64,000 nucleotides of DNA, taken from an uncultured Sutterella sp. Its GTDB lineage: Bacteria > Pseudomonadota > Gammaproteobacteria > Burkholderiales > Burkholderiaceae_F. The position numbers and the translations under genes are program-made. The stretch is from contig CAJLHF010000005.1 in assembly GCA_905206365.1 (NCBI GenBank), positions 25,272-89,271 of the forward strand, in the 5' to 3' direction. Positions 53,626-61,480 of the stretch are shown here, piece by piece. A model generated the notes under the pieces. The model was not told the origin of the DNA. It searched no databases and saw only the letters and a program-made list of their open reading frames with translations. Each line of letters starts with the position of its first letter. The stretch's first letter is position 1.

Positions 53626-53713
53626 TTGGCGCCGGGCACCGTGCTTCGCCGAAGTCCGGCCTTGGGATTCCCGGCTTCGGACTTCGGACGAGAGCTTGCG
53701 ACCGTCGAACGTG

Positions 53714-55150
53714 TCAGACGTCGAAGGTCGCGTGCGTGACGGGTTCGACCGCGAGGAGCGCCATCACATCGCGCGCCACATCCTCGACCTCACGCAGGTG
53801 CATGAGGCGCTCGGCCAGCGTTTCGACCGTTTCGGCGGGGAGCACCATCTCGGATACGGAGCGGAACTTTTTGAGGAGCGCCTCGTCGCTCACCGGATTG
53901 ACGGGGGAACCGAGCGGCATCGGCACGCGCTCTTCGAACACGCGCCCGTCCGCGAGCGTCACGCGCACGATCGGTTCGTCGTCGTCCTTCTGGGTGTCGT
54001 CGACCGTCATGCGCACCTTCGCCATCGCAACGGCAACGCGCGGATCGTTGCGGCGGGTCCGAGCGTAGGACGCAAGCTGCGCGTTCCCGAACACAAGGTC
54101 CGCGGCGAGCGCATAGGGAATCGAGAGTTGCGCGGAATTCATGGGATGCAGGTCCCGCGCACCGCACATGCCGAAAACGAAGGGGTTGATGACGACCTCG
54201 ATTTCGGCGACTTCGTCCGCGGAGAAGCCCTCTTTCGCCATCAAGTTGTCGAGCGCGTCGATGCTCGAATGGGTCGAGCGGCAGGAGGCATGCGGCTTGA
54301 TCGAGACGCGGCGAAGCTTCCAATTGACGCCGAGTTCGGCCGTCCAGGCTTCGGGAACGCGCGAGGAAGGCGCAAAACTCTTGTCGAAACCGCCCCAAAC
54401 ATCTTCGAAAACCTGCGAGGGTCCCGTAAAGCCCCGACGCGCGAGAATTGCGGCGGAAAGCCCGCCCCAGGCGGCGTGCCCCGCATGGAGGCGCTTGCTT
54501 TGCGCGCCGTCGTGCACGCACGCCCAGAGCCCCGAAGCATAGGAGGATGCAAGCCCCAGAGCCATCGCGAGCTCGTGCTCTCCGAGCCCCAGAATGCGAC
54601 CCGCGGCCGCAGCCGCCCCGAAGGGACCGCACGTGCCCGTCGAATGGAAGCCCGCTCCGTTGTGCGCCTCGTAGGCGCCGCACGCTTCCAAAGCGCGACG
54701 AGCGACGTCGTAGCCGAGCACGACCGCCGTGATGAATTCGCGGCCCGTAACCGTACGGCCTTCGGCGGCCGCAAGTTCCACCGCGGCCGCAGCTGCGGGC
54801 AGAACCACCGCACCCGAATGATCGCATCCGCCCGTGTCGTCGAGCTCGAACGCATGCGCGGCCGTGCCGTTCACGAGGGCCGCGTTGAGGGGCGTCATCG
54901 AGGCGCCTTCGCCCCATAGGGTCGCACGACCGCTCGGGGCTTCGCCCGCTTCAAGGAGAGCCGCGCGCAGAAGGTGCGCTTCTTTCGAGACGGCGCCCGC
55001 CACGCCCGCGCCGATCGTATCGAGAATGTGTCGTTCGGCCTTCGCGACGACGTCTTCGGGGAGGTCTTCGTACCGGGTTTCGGCGACGAACCGCGCGAGA
55101 ACGGCGCTCTTCAAGGTCGGGGTATCGGGAGTTTCGGCGGCTTGAGTCAT
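53714..55150 (-). CDS. MmgE/PrpD-family dehydratase/decarboxylase-like protein
   Basis: A 478-residue protein of the MmgE/PrpD fold. Members include 2-methylcitrate dehydratase and cis-aconitate decarboxylase, but most homologues in this form have unknown acid substrates. Visible family features are AERHILDTIGAGVAGAVSKE, NGTAAHAFELDDTGGCDHSG, YEAHNGAGFHSTGTCGPFGA and SIKPHASCRSTHSSIDALDN. No prpB/prpC genes are nearby, so propionate metabolism is not implied. GGAGATC precedes the ATG at 55150. Cytoplasmic. Confidence 0.85.
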   Translation of the reverse strand: MTQAAETPDTPTLKSAVLARFVAETRYEDLPEDVVAKAERHILDTIGAGVAGAVSKEAHLLRAALLEAGEAPSGRATLWGEGASMTPLNAALVNGTAAHAFELDDTGGCDHSGAVVLPAAAAAVELAAAEGRTVTGREFITAVVLGYDVARRALEACGAYEAHNGAGFHSTGTCGPFGAAAAAGRILGLGEHELAMALGLASSYASGLWACVHDGAQSKRLHAGHAAWGGLSAAILARRGFTGPSQVFEDVWGGFDKSFAPSSRVPEAWTAELGVNWKLRRVSIKPHASCRSTHSSIDALDNLMAKEGFSADEVAEIEVVINPFVFGMCGARDLHPMNSAQLSIPYALAADLVFGNAQLASYARTRRNDPRVAVAMAKVRMTVDDTQKDDDEPIVRVTLADGRVFEERVPMPLGSPVNPVSDEALLKKFRSVSEMVLPAETVETLAERLMHLREVEDVARDVMALLAVEPVTHATFDV

Positions 55151-55392
55151 GGGGGATCTCCGTGGAGAAAGGGAAAGGAAGAAAAGCGGAAAAATTCCGA
55201 AGAGGTATGACATTCTAGTTTGCCTCGCGTAGCTCGGCCCGCGGGACTACACTCGATATGAGGGAGTTCCGCTTTGAGGGCCCGTGCGGACGAAGGACAC
55301 CCGAGCGCGCAAGACGCAAAGGAGGCCGAAGGCGCGCTTCGCCCCCGTCCGGAGGGTGTTTGCAATTCCCGAGGCGATCCCTCAAAAAAAAG

Positions 55393-55423
55393 TTGCACGC
55401 AAAATGCAGATTTAAGGTAATAT
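55393..55423 (+). promoter_or_regulatory. hmp promoter with possible NsrR half-site
   Basis: TTGCAC (55393-55398) and TAATAT (55418-55423) with a 19-bp spacer; between them AAAATGCAGATTTA resembles one half of an NsrR box. The flavohemoglobin start is 101 bp downstream and an nsrR gene is encoded next. The NsrR site is a guess from motif and context. Confidence 0.45.
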
Positions 55424-55523
55424 TCTTCCTATCAATATTCGGACCCCGATTCAGTCCGCCCGATATTTCCCGGGTTTCGGCGGCGCCAGACGCTCCGCAA
55501 GCCCGCAAGCGAAGGAATTCAAC

Positions 55524-56735
55524 ATGCTTACCGCCAATCAGATCGCTCTCATCAAGGCCTCGGTTCCCTTCCTCGAAGAACACGGCCTCGAACTCACGAC
55601 GCACTTCTATCGTCGCATGCTTGAAGGCAACCCCGAACTGAAGAGCGTCTTCAATCAGGCGCACCAGATGAAGGGCGAACAGCAGATGTCGCTCGCCGTC
55701 GCGGTGCTCGCTTACGCGAAGAACATCGAAAACCCGTCCGTGCTCGCGGGCGCCGTGCGCCGCATCGCCCAGAAGCACTGCACGATCGGGATCCGTCCCG
55801 AGCAGTACGCGATCGTGGGCCGTCACCTGATCGCCTCCCTCGGCGAACTCTTGGGTGAGGCCGCCACCCCCGAACTCGTCGATGCGTGGACGGCCGCCTA
55901 TCAGCAGCTCGCGGACCTCCTGATCGCCACCGAACAGAAGATCTACGACGAACAGGCGAACGTCGAAGGCGGCTGGTCCTCCTGGCGTCCGATGCGCGTT
56001 GCGAACCGCGTTGAAGAATGCCGCGACGTCGTTTCCTTCTACCTCGAACCCGCGGACGGCGGCCCCCTGCCCGCGTACGCCCCCGGCCAGTACGTCTCGG
56101 TTCGTACGTTCGTCAAGGAACTCGGTCTCGTGCAGCCCCGTCAGTACACGATCTCGCAGGCGAGCGGCACCGGTTTCATCCGCATTACCGTCAAGCGCAT
56201 CGCGGGCGACACGACCCCCGAAGGCCGCATGTCGAACCACCTCCACAAGTATCTCAAGACGGGCGACGTGATCGACGTCTCCGCTCCGACGGGCGACTTC
56301 ACGATCGACGTGAAGGCCGAGCACCCGGCGGTCTTCATCGCCGCGGGCATCGGCATCACCCCGATGGTCCCGATGATCGAAACGCTCTCGACGGAAAACC
56401 CCCTGCGCGAAGTGCACTTCATCTACTCGACGCAGAACTCGGAAACCTATCCGCTTCGCACCGAAGTCGAACGCGCCCTCTCCGGCATGCCCAACGCCGC
56501 GAGCGCGGTCTTCTTCACGAAGCCCCTGGAAAAGGACCGCATCGGCGTCGACTACAACGCCGAAGGCCGCATCTCGGTCGACGAACTGCGCAACTTCTGC
56601 CAGAATCCCGATGCCGACTTCTACCTCTGCGGGCCGATCCCCTTCATGAAGTCGATCGCCGAAGCGCTCCGCTCGATCGGTATCATTGCGCCTCGCATCC
56701 ACAGCGAAGCGTTCGGCACGGGCGACTGGGAATAA
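55524..56735 (+). CDS. hmp: Flavohemoglobin (nitric oxide dioxygenase)
   Basis: A 403-residue flavohemoglobin: N-terminal globin (1-140) with distal Tyr29 (THFYRRM) and proximal His85 (IAQKHCTIGI), then a ferredoxin-reductase FAD domain (RQYTIS, residues ~200) and an NAD domain (VFIAAGIGITPMVPMIETLS; DFYLCGPIPFMKSIAEAL). It oxidises nitric oxide to nitrate with O2 in the cytoplasm, or reduces it slowly without O2. The nsrR gene follows, so NO-responsive control is expected. Length matches the E. coli enzyme. Confidence 0.94.
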   Translation: MLTANQIALIKASVPFLEEHGLELTTHFYRRMLEGNPELKSVFNQAHQMKGEQQMSLAVAVLAYAKNIENPSVLAGAVRRIAQKHCTIGIRPEQYAIVGRHLIASLGELLGEAATPELVDAWTAAYQQLADLLIATEQKIYDEQANVEGGWSSWRPMRVANRVEECRDVVSFYLEPADGGPLPAYAPGQYVSVRTFVKELGLVQPRQYTISQASGTGFIRITVKRIAGDTTPEGRMSNHLHKYLKTGDVIDVSAPTGDFTIDVKAEHPAVFIAAGIGITPMVPMIETLSTENPLREVHFIYSTQNSETYPLRTEVERALSGMPNAASAVFFTKPLEKDRIGVDYNAEGRISVDELRNFCQNPDADFYLCGPIPFMKSIAEALRSIGIIAPRIHSEAFGTGDWE

Positions 56736-56959
56736 GTTCCCGGTACGGGGCGAATCGAAGTCGTTCGAACGCGTGACCGTTTGACCGATCGGATTCGCTC
56801 CCCTCGCTTCGATCCGTCCGAAGTCCGGCCCGTTTTGCCGATTCCTTCGCGCCCCGCGCGAAGGAAAGCGAAGCGGGCCGTTTCGCTTTGGTACGGTTCC
56901 CGTCGATTTGCGTCGACTTTCCTTTTCTTTTTCGGGCCGGCTCCCCGGCCCCGACGACC

Positions 56960-57448
56960 ATGCAACTCACGCGCTTCACGGACATGAGTCTTCGCATTCT
57001 CATGTACCTTGCTCACGTCAACCGAGCCCGTCTCGTCACCGTTCAGGAGCTCTCCGAGAAGCTCGAGTGGAGCCCGCATCTCCTCGTCAAAATCGTCAAC
57101 CGCCTCTCGCACGAAGGGCTCGTCGAGGCGGTGCGCGGTCGCAAAGGGGGAATTCAGCTCGCCGAAGGAGCGGAAAAGCGCCGTATCGGCGGGCTCGTTC
57201 GGCTTTTCGAAGGGACGGAACCCCTGATCGACTGCTCGCAGCCCGCCTGTACGCTGCGTGCGGGCTGCGCCCTCGGACGGGCGCTGCACGACGCGCAGGA
57301 AGCGTTTTTCGCATCGCTCGATGCGATGACGATCGAAGACGCCGTGCGGCCGCCCGAATTGCGCCGCACGCTCTCGCGCCTGAACGGGATTCCGATCGTC
57401 GAAGTTTCAAGCGCGGCCACCACGGAGGACGAGGGCGCCCGGGCCTGA
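56960..57448 (+). CDS. nsrR: Rrf2-family nitric-oxide-sensing repressor NsrR
   Basis: A 162-residue Rrf2 regulator: winged helix (MQLTRFTDMSLRILMYLAHV; LSEKLEWSPHLLVKIVNRLS) and a cluster-binding loop CSQPACTLRAGC with Cys92, Cys97 and Cys103, the x4/x5 spacing of NsrR. The cluster reacts with NO, relieving repression. The gene lies 225 bp after hmp on the same strand and ends at a terminator. Confidence 0.9.
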   Translation: MQLTRFTDMSLRILMYLAHVNRARLVTVQELSEKLEWSPHLLVKIVNRLSHEGLVEAVRGRKGGIQLAEGAEKRRIGGLVRLFEGTEPLIDCSQPACTLRAGCALGRALHDAQEAFFASLDAMTIEDAVRPPELRRTLSRLNGIPIVEVSSAATTEDEGARA

Positions 57449-57494
57449 GGACCGTTTCCTCGGTTTTTCTCGGCCCGCCCCTCTTCCGACCTTG

Positions 57495-57526
57495 ATCCCG
57501 AGCTTTCTCGGGATTTTCTTTTTCAG
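57495..57526 (+). terminator. Terminator after nsrR
   Basis: ATCCCGAG (57495-57502) pairs with CTCGGGAT (57507-57514), followed by TTTCTTTTTC. It overlaps the end of the convergent regulator gene. Confidence 0.8.
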
Positions 57527-58227
57527 CGCGGTCGCGCCGCGTCCGCTTCGAGGACGCCCGCGCGCACGAGCACGTCGCGCACCGCCACGGCCGAGCGGCA
57601 TTCGAGTTTGCGGGTGAGGTTGCCGCGATGCATTTTGACCGTGGCCACCGTAACGCCGAGGCGATCGGCGATTTGTTTGTTGAGAAGTCCCTCGGCAACG
57701 AGCGCCGCGACGGCCGCTTCTTTGGCGGTCAGGCGCGCGACGAGTTCCCGGGCTTCGACGTCCGCCTGCCGTGCGACGTGCGCTTCGAGACTCCGCTCGA
57801 CCGCACCCCGCACCGCTTCGATGAGTTCGCGCGGATCGGCGGGTTTCACGAGAAAGTCGACCGCACCGCGCTTCACCGCCCGCATGGCGGTCGGGACGTC
57901 CCCGTGCCCCGAAAGAAAGATGACGGGCAGATGCGCGCCCTTTTCGACGAGAGCCTCGTGAAGTTCCGAGCCGCTCATTCCGGGCATGCAAAGGTCCAGC
58001 ACGACGCACCCCGGCCGTTGCGGGTCGTCGAGCTCCAGAAAACTTTTCGAACTCGAGTACGCGAGCACTTCGAAGCCCGACATCCGCAGGAGAAAGGTCG
58101 TGCTTTGAAGGTACGTCTCGTCGTCGTCCACCAGGCGCACGAGAGGGACGACCGCGGAGGCCTTTGAGGCCGTCGAAATCGAAACGGACGGATTGGGCGA
58201 CGACGAATTCGAAACAGGATCCTTCAC
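57523..58227 (-). CDS. FixJ/TodT-family response regulator, second copy
   Basis: A 234-residue regulator of the same family as that at 47319. A serine-rich N-terminal tail of ~30 residues precedes the receiver domain (VRLVDDDETYLQSTTFLLRM; phosphorylated Asp in CVVLDLCMPGMSGSELHEAL; FLSGHGDVPTAM; LVKPADPREL) and a LuxR-type helix-turn-helix (LTAKEAAVAALVAEGLLNKQ; RLGVTVATVKMHRGNLTRKL). No kinase gene is adjacent. It is preceded, on the same strand, by a small XRE regulator gene. Confidence 0.87.
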   Translation of the reverse strand: MKDPVSNSSSPNPSVSISTASKASAVVPLVRLVDDDETYLQSTTFLLRMSGFEVLAYSSSKSFLELDDPQRPGCVVLDLCMPGMSGSELHEALVEKGAHLPVIFLSGHGDVPTAMRAVKRGAVDFLVKPADPRELIEAVRGAVERSLEAHVARQADVEARELVARLTAKEAAVAALVAEGLLNKQIADRLGVTVATVKMHRGNLTRKLECRSAVAVRDVLVRAGVLEADAARPR

Positions 58228-58263
58228 GGCGTCCTCTCTTCTTTTTTCTGCGGATCTTTTCCG

Positions 58264-58614
58264 TTACTTCAAAAATGCGGAAATCGCCACGCCGAAGTGT
58301 TCGGCGAGACGTTTCGCGGCCTCGGGCGGAATCGCGCGAGTGCCCGACTCCATGTCGGAGATGCGCGACTGCGTGACCCCCGCGAGGTCCGCCACCGCTT
58401 TTTGCGTCATGCGGCACTGTTGCCTGAGGCGCTTCAAAAGTACGCCGGGCGGCTCGTCGATCGCGGGCTTCCCGGGGTCGCGATCAAGCCCCATGAGCCC
58501 CAAGAGCGACGCCAGATGCGCCTCCACCAAGTCGGCTTTTCTCACGGGCACGCGCAGCGTGAAGACCGCATCGCCCGAGCGTGTTTCCGTTCGCGTCAAC
58601 CGCACGTCGTCCAT
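58264..58614 (-). CDS. XRE-family helix-turn-helix protein
   Basis: A 116-residue protein with a C-terminal Cro/CI-type helix-turn-helix: LLKRLRQQCRMTQKAVADLA, GVTQSRISDMESGTRAIPPE, AAKRLAEHFGV (about 58-112). The first half has a short strand-rich segment (VRLTRTETRSGDAVFTLRVP) as in HigA/HicB-like antitoxins, but no toxin gene is adjacent; the gene 37 nt downstream on the same strand is the FixJ-type regulator. Orphan regulator most likely. Confidence 0.75.
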   Translation of the reverse strand: MDDVRLTRTETRSGDAVFTLRVPVRKADLVEAHLASLLGLMGLDRDPGKPAIDEPPGVLLKRLRQQCRMTQKAVADLAGVTQSRISDMESGTRAIPPEAAKRLAEHFGVAISAFLK

Positions 58615-58727
58615 GTTCTTTTTCTTGAAGGCGTGCGAGTTCCCGCTCCGCGCTTCGTCTCCTTGTCGTATGCTTCAAGCTTGAATTTTACCGACTTCAG
58701 CGGCTTTGCCGCCCATAACAAGAAATC

Positions 58728-59501
58728 ATGCCGTTTGACAAAGTCATCCAATCCATCTCGTCGCTGCGCGAGGAAATCAGCGGAGAGTTCGACGTCCTTC
58801 TGAAGGAAATGAGCGCACGCTTCGGCACGAAGCCCGATCCGGACGAAATTTTCCGGCCGCTCCCCGAGCCGCAGGATCTTTCCGTTTCCCTCATGCAGGC
58901 GCTCAAGGCGCGCCGCTCGGAACGCTCCTTCAGCAACGAGCCCCTGTCGGATCAGGACCTCTCGAACATCCTCTTCGCCGCCGACGGGATCAACCGCAAA
59001 AACGGCCGTCGCACGACGCCTTCGGCCCTCGACTGGCAGGATACCGAGATTTACGTCCTGAAGGCGAACGGCATTTGGCGCTGGGTGCCCGAACGACGCG
59101 GTCTCATTTTCTGCGCACGGGAAGACATCCGCGCCCGGACCTGCTACGCGCAGCCGACCGTCGCGCGCGCCCCCGTCCAGCTTGTCTACGTCTCGAACCG
59201 CGCCAAGACGCGCAACACCTTCACGGACCTCGCGGAAAAGGTGTTCACGAAGATTTCCCGAGACGTCTGGACCGAAGAGAAGATCGACGAAATGCGCGTT
59301 CGCGCCACGCACATCAACGTGGGAGCGAAGATCGAAGCCGTCTACCTCGCGGCCGCCACCATGGACATCGCCTGCGTTTCCCGCACGGGATTTCCCACGG
59401 AAGAGCTCGCACGGTTGCTTCGCCTTACGGAAGACGAAGCGATCGTCGCATGCCAAAGTCTCGGCTACCGGCCGAAGTCGATTCTCGACCACATCCGGTG
59501 A
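58728..59501 (+). CDS. Nitroreductase-family protein, SagB/ThcOx-like
   Basis: A 257-residue FMN-dependent nitroreductase-family protein. Characteristic stretches are LKARRSERSFSNEPLSDQDL (about 65-84), NILFAADGINRKNGRRTTPS and the C-terminal SLGYRP. The SagB group includes azoline oxidases and stand-alone redox enzymes. No cyclodehydratase or precursor peptide was found next to it, so it is best read as a stand-alone nitroreductase. Cytoplasmic. Confidence 0.8.
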   Translation: MPFDKVIQSISSLREEISGEFDVLLKEMSARFGTKPDPDEIFRPLPEPQDLSVSLMQALKARRSERSFSNEPLSDQDLSNILFAADGINRKNGRRTTPSALDWQDTEIYVLKANGIWRWVPERRGLIFCAREDIRARTCYAQPTVARAPVQLVYVSNRAKTRNTFTDLAEKVFTKISRDVWTEEKIDEMRVRATHINVGAKIEAVYLAAATMDIACVSRTGFPTEELARLLRLTEDEAIVACQSLGYRPKSILDHIR

Positions 59502-59519
59502 CGTATGCGTTGATCCCGT

Positions 59520-59847
59520 GTCGGTGACGACTTGATGTTGCCGACATGCCGAACGTCCCCGATACCGCGTATCGTTCGAGAAGCGGATGCTCGGACCGCA
59601 CCGCGACGATGAATTCTTCGATAGGGAGCGCCTGCGCGTCGTAGCCCGAGGATGTTTCGTCCGCACGCCCCGGGTAGAGAACAAGGTCGAGCTCGCCCGC
59701 ACGCAGGTCCTCCCGGAAGTCGAGTTCCACGGTTCGCAGCGCCGGGCTCACGCCCGGTGCCTCCTCGAAAATATCGACCGCGACGGGCGCGTAGCCGTTC
59801 CCCGTGCGGACGAAGAGGGGCGAACACCGAAGATGCCGCAGGTGCAC
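59520..59847 (-). pseudogene. LysR effector-domain fragment
   Basis: The frame reads FVRTGNGYAPVAVDIFEEAP, LRTVELDFREDLRAGELDLV, LYPGRA and LPIEEFIVAVRSEHPLLERY, which fits the ligand-binding domain of a LysR regulator. There is no winged-helix part upstream and the frame decays at the C-terminal end. The 59848-59984 stretch contains a second short frame (GRGNPLRFDVTKEAS) that could be another shard. It is a truncated gene remnant. Confidence 0.65.
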
Positions 59848-59984
59848 GATCGAAGGACCGAAGCCTCCTTGGTCACGTCAAAACGCAACGGATTCCCTCG
59901 GCCAACCGACCGTCGGAGCCCGTTTTGCATGCGTCGCCGTTGTTCCCGCTTTCTTTTCTTTCGTTCCTCGGGTATCGGACGTTC

Positions 59985-61184
59985 TCAGAGATCGCGCCAC
60001 CACGGATCGGCGGAAGCGAGAGCGTAACTCGGCACGGCCTTCCCCGCAAAGCCTCGCGCGAGCGACACGACTTCTCCGATTCGGGGCATCACGAGAGGAA
60101 CTCCTACGGCCGCGGCCGAAGCTTGGGCGTGCTCGATGGGCTCCTTCCACCCGTGAGTCGAAAGGGCGTACTTGCTGTGGTGTGTCGGAAAGACCGCCCG
60201 GGGCGCGAGGTCTTCGAGTGCGCGACGCCAGTCGGCGGGCATAAGGTGAATATCCTTCCAGTCCGTGTTGTATTGCCCGTCTTCAAGCAATGCGAGATCG
60301 ATCGAAGGAAAGCGCTTTTTAATTTCCCGGAAATGCGGCCCGTACCCGCCGTCCCCGGAGAGGTACAGCACGTAATCGGCGAATTCGAACATCCATCCGC
60401 CCCAGAGCGTCGTATCGCGCTCGAACGTTCGGCCCGAGAAGTGCTGCGAGGGCGTGAACGTCATGCAAACGCCTTCGACCCCGATCGACTCCCACCAGTC
60501 CGCCTCCAGAATACGCGCGGGCGCGACGCCCCAGCGCTCCAAGTGCATCCCGACCCCGAGCGGACACACGAAACGCGCGACGCGGTCGCGAAGCGCCGTG
60601 ATCGTGTCGTATTCCAAATGGTCGTAATGGTCGTGCGTGATGACGACGAGATCAAGCGCGGGGAGCTTGTCGACGCCGAAGGGCGCCGTCGTCGGAAAGG
60701 GACGCCCGAACCCCGGTACGGGCGATGCGTCGCCGAAAACGGGGTCGATCGCGATCGTGAGGCCCGCCTTGCGCAGAAAGAAGCTCGAGTGCCCGAACCA
60801 GACGAGCGAATCGTCGGGAATCGCAGCAAAGTCGACGTCGTCTGCCGGAAGCGGGCCCGAGGGTGCGAGCGACGATTTGTCGCGCAGGAGAAAGTCGACG
60901 ATCGCCCGAGGTTTCGACTTCGTTCCCGCCGTCACTTCGACGGGAACGAGATTGCGAAAGTGTCCGTCGACGAAGTTGGGCGAAGCCGCCATGCGGTGCA
61001 GTCGGTCGTCCGAGGCCGAACCGCCGAAGACGGGAAGCTCGAGCACCGCTCGGGCGCCCGCCGCCGTGACGACGCCCGCCCCCGCGAGGCCCGCGCCCCA
61101 ACGGAGAAAGCGACGGCGCGTCGTCGGGATCGACGACGAAGATGCGAAAGAAGCGGAGGAGCCGGAAGGCAGGTTTTCGGGCAT
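59985..61184 (-). CDS. Tat-exported MBL-fold hydrolase
   Basis: A 399-residue protein with a twin-arginine signal (TTRRRFLRWGAGLAGAGVVT) and a metallo-beta-lactamase-type fold. The metal site is VVITHDHYDHLEYDTIT (HxHxDH); others are WFGHSSFFLRKAGLTIAIDP, DSGGY-like GDGGYGPHFREI and PTHHSKYALSTHGWKEP. It resembles the UlaG/NAPE-phospholipase D-like group acting on lipids or sugar lactones. Periplasmic location is unusual for that group. The start at 61184 was chosen because the signal follows it. Confidence 0.8.
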   Translation of the reverse strand: MPENLPSGSSASFASSSSIPTTRRRFLRWGAGLAGAGVVTAAGARAVLELPVFGGSASDDRLHRMAASPNFVDGHFRNLVPVEVTAGTKSKPRAIVDFLLRDKSSLAPSGPLPADDVDFAAIPDDSLVWFGHSSFFLRKAGLTIAIDPVFGDASPVPGFGRPFPTTAPFGVDKLPALDLVVITHDHYDHLEYDTITALRDRVARFVCPLGVGMHLERWGVAPARILEADWWESIGVEGVCMTFTPSQHFSGRTFERDTTLWGGWMFEFADYVLYLSGDGGYGPHFREIKKRFPSIDLALLEDGQYNTDWKDIHLMPADWRRALEDLAPRAVFPTHHSKYALSTHGWKEPIEHAQASAAAVGVPLVMPRIGEVVSLARGFAGKAVPSYALASADPWWRDL

Positions 61185-61480
61185 GGGCGCGAAGACGAAA
61201 GAGGACGAAAGAAGAAAAACGGACGAAGGGAGTTTTCCCATCGTCGCACGTCATTCGCCTTCGTGCTCGCTCGAATCGTTCGGATTCTTGTCCGAACCCG
61301 TCGTTTCCCCGAACGCGGAAATTTTCTCAATCTTCCGTAAGCCCTGGGATTTTCACGCAATTCGGGGGAAGCCGGTTGTTTACAGTCCTCCAACATCTTT
61401 CACCTTAGGCATAATTCTTTTTACGGATTGTCACCCCGCGATCCGACCTAAACGAAAACCCCACCCCAAGGAGAATCACG

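Noticed and set aside
58264..58614. Toxin-antitoxin reading of the small XRE protein
   Set aside because: No toxin-sized gene is adjacent on the same strand; the neighbour is a response regulator.
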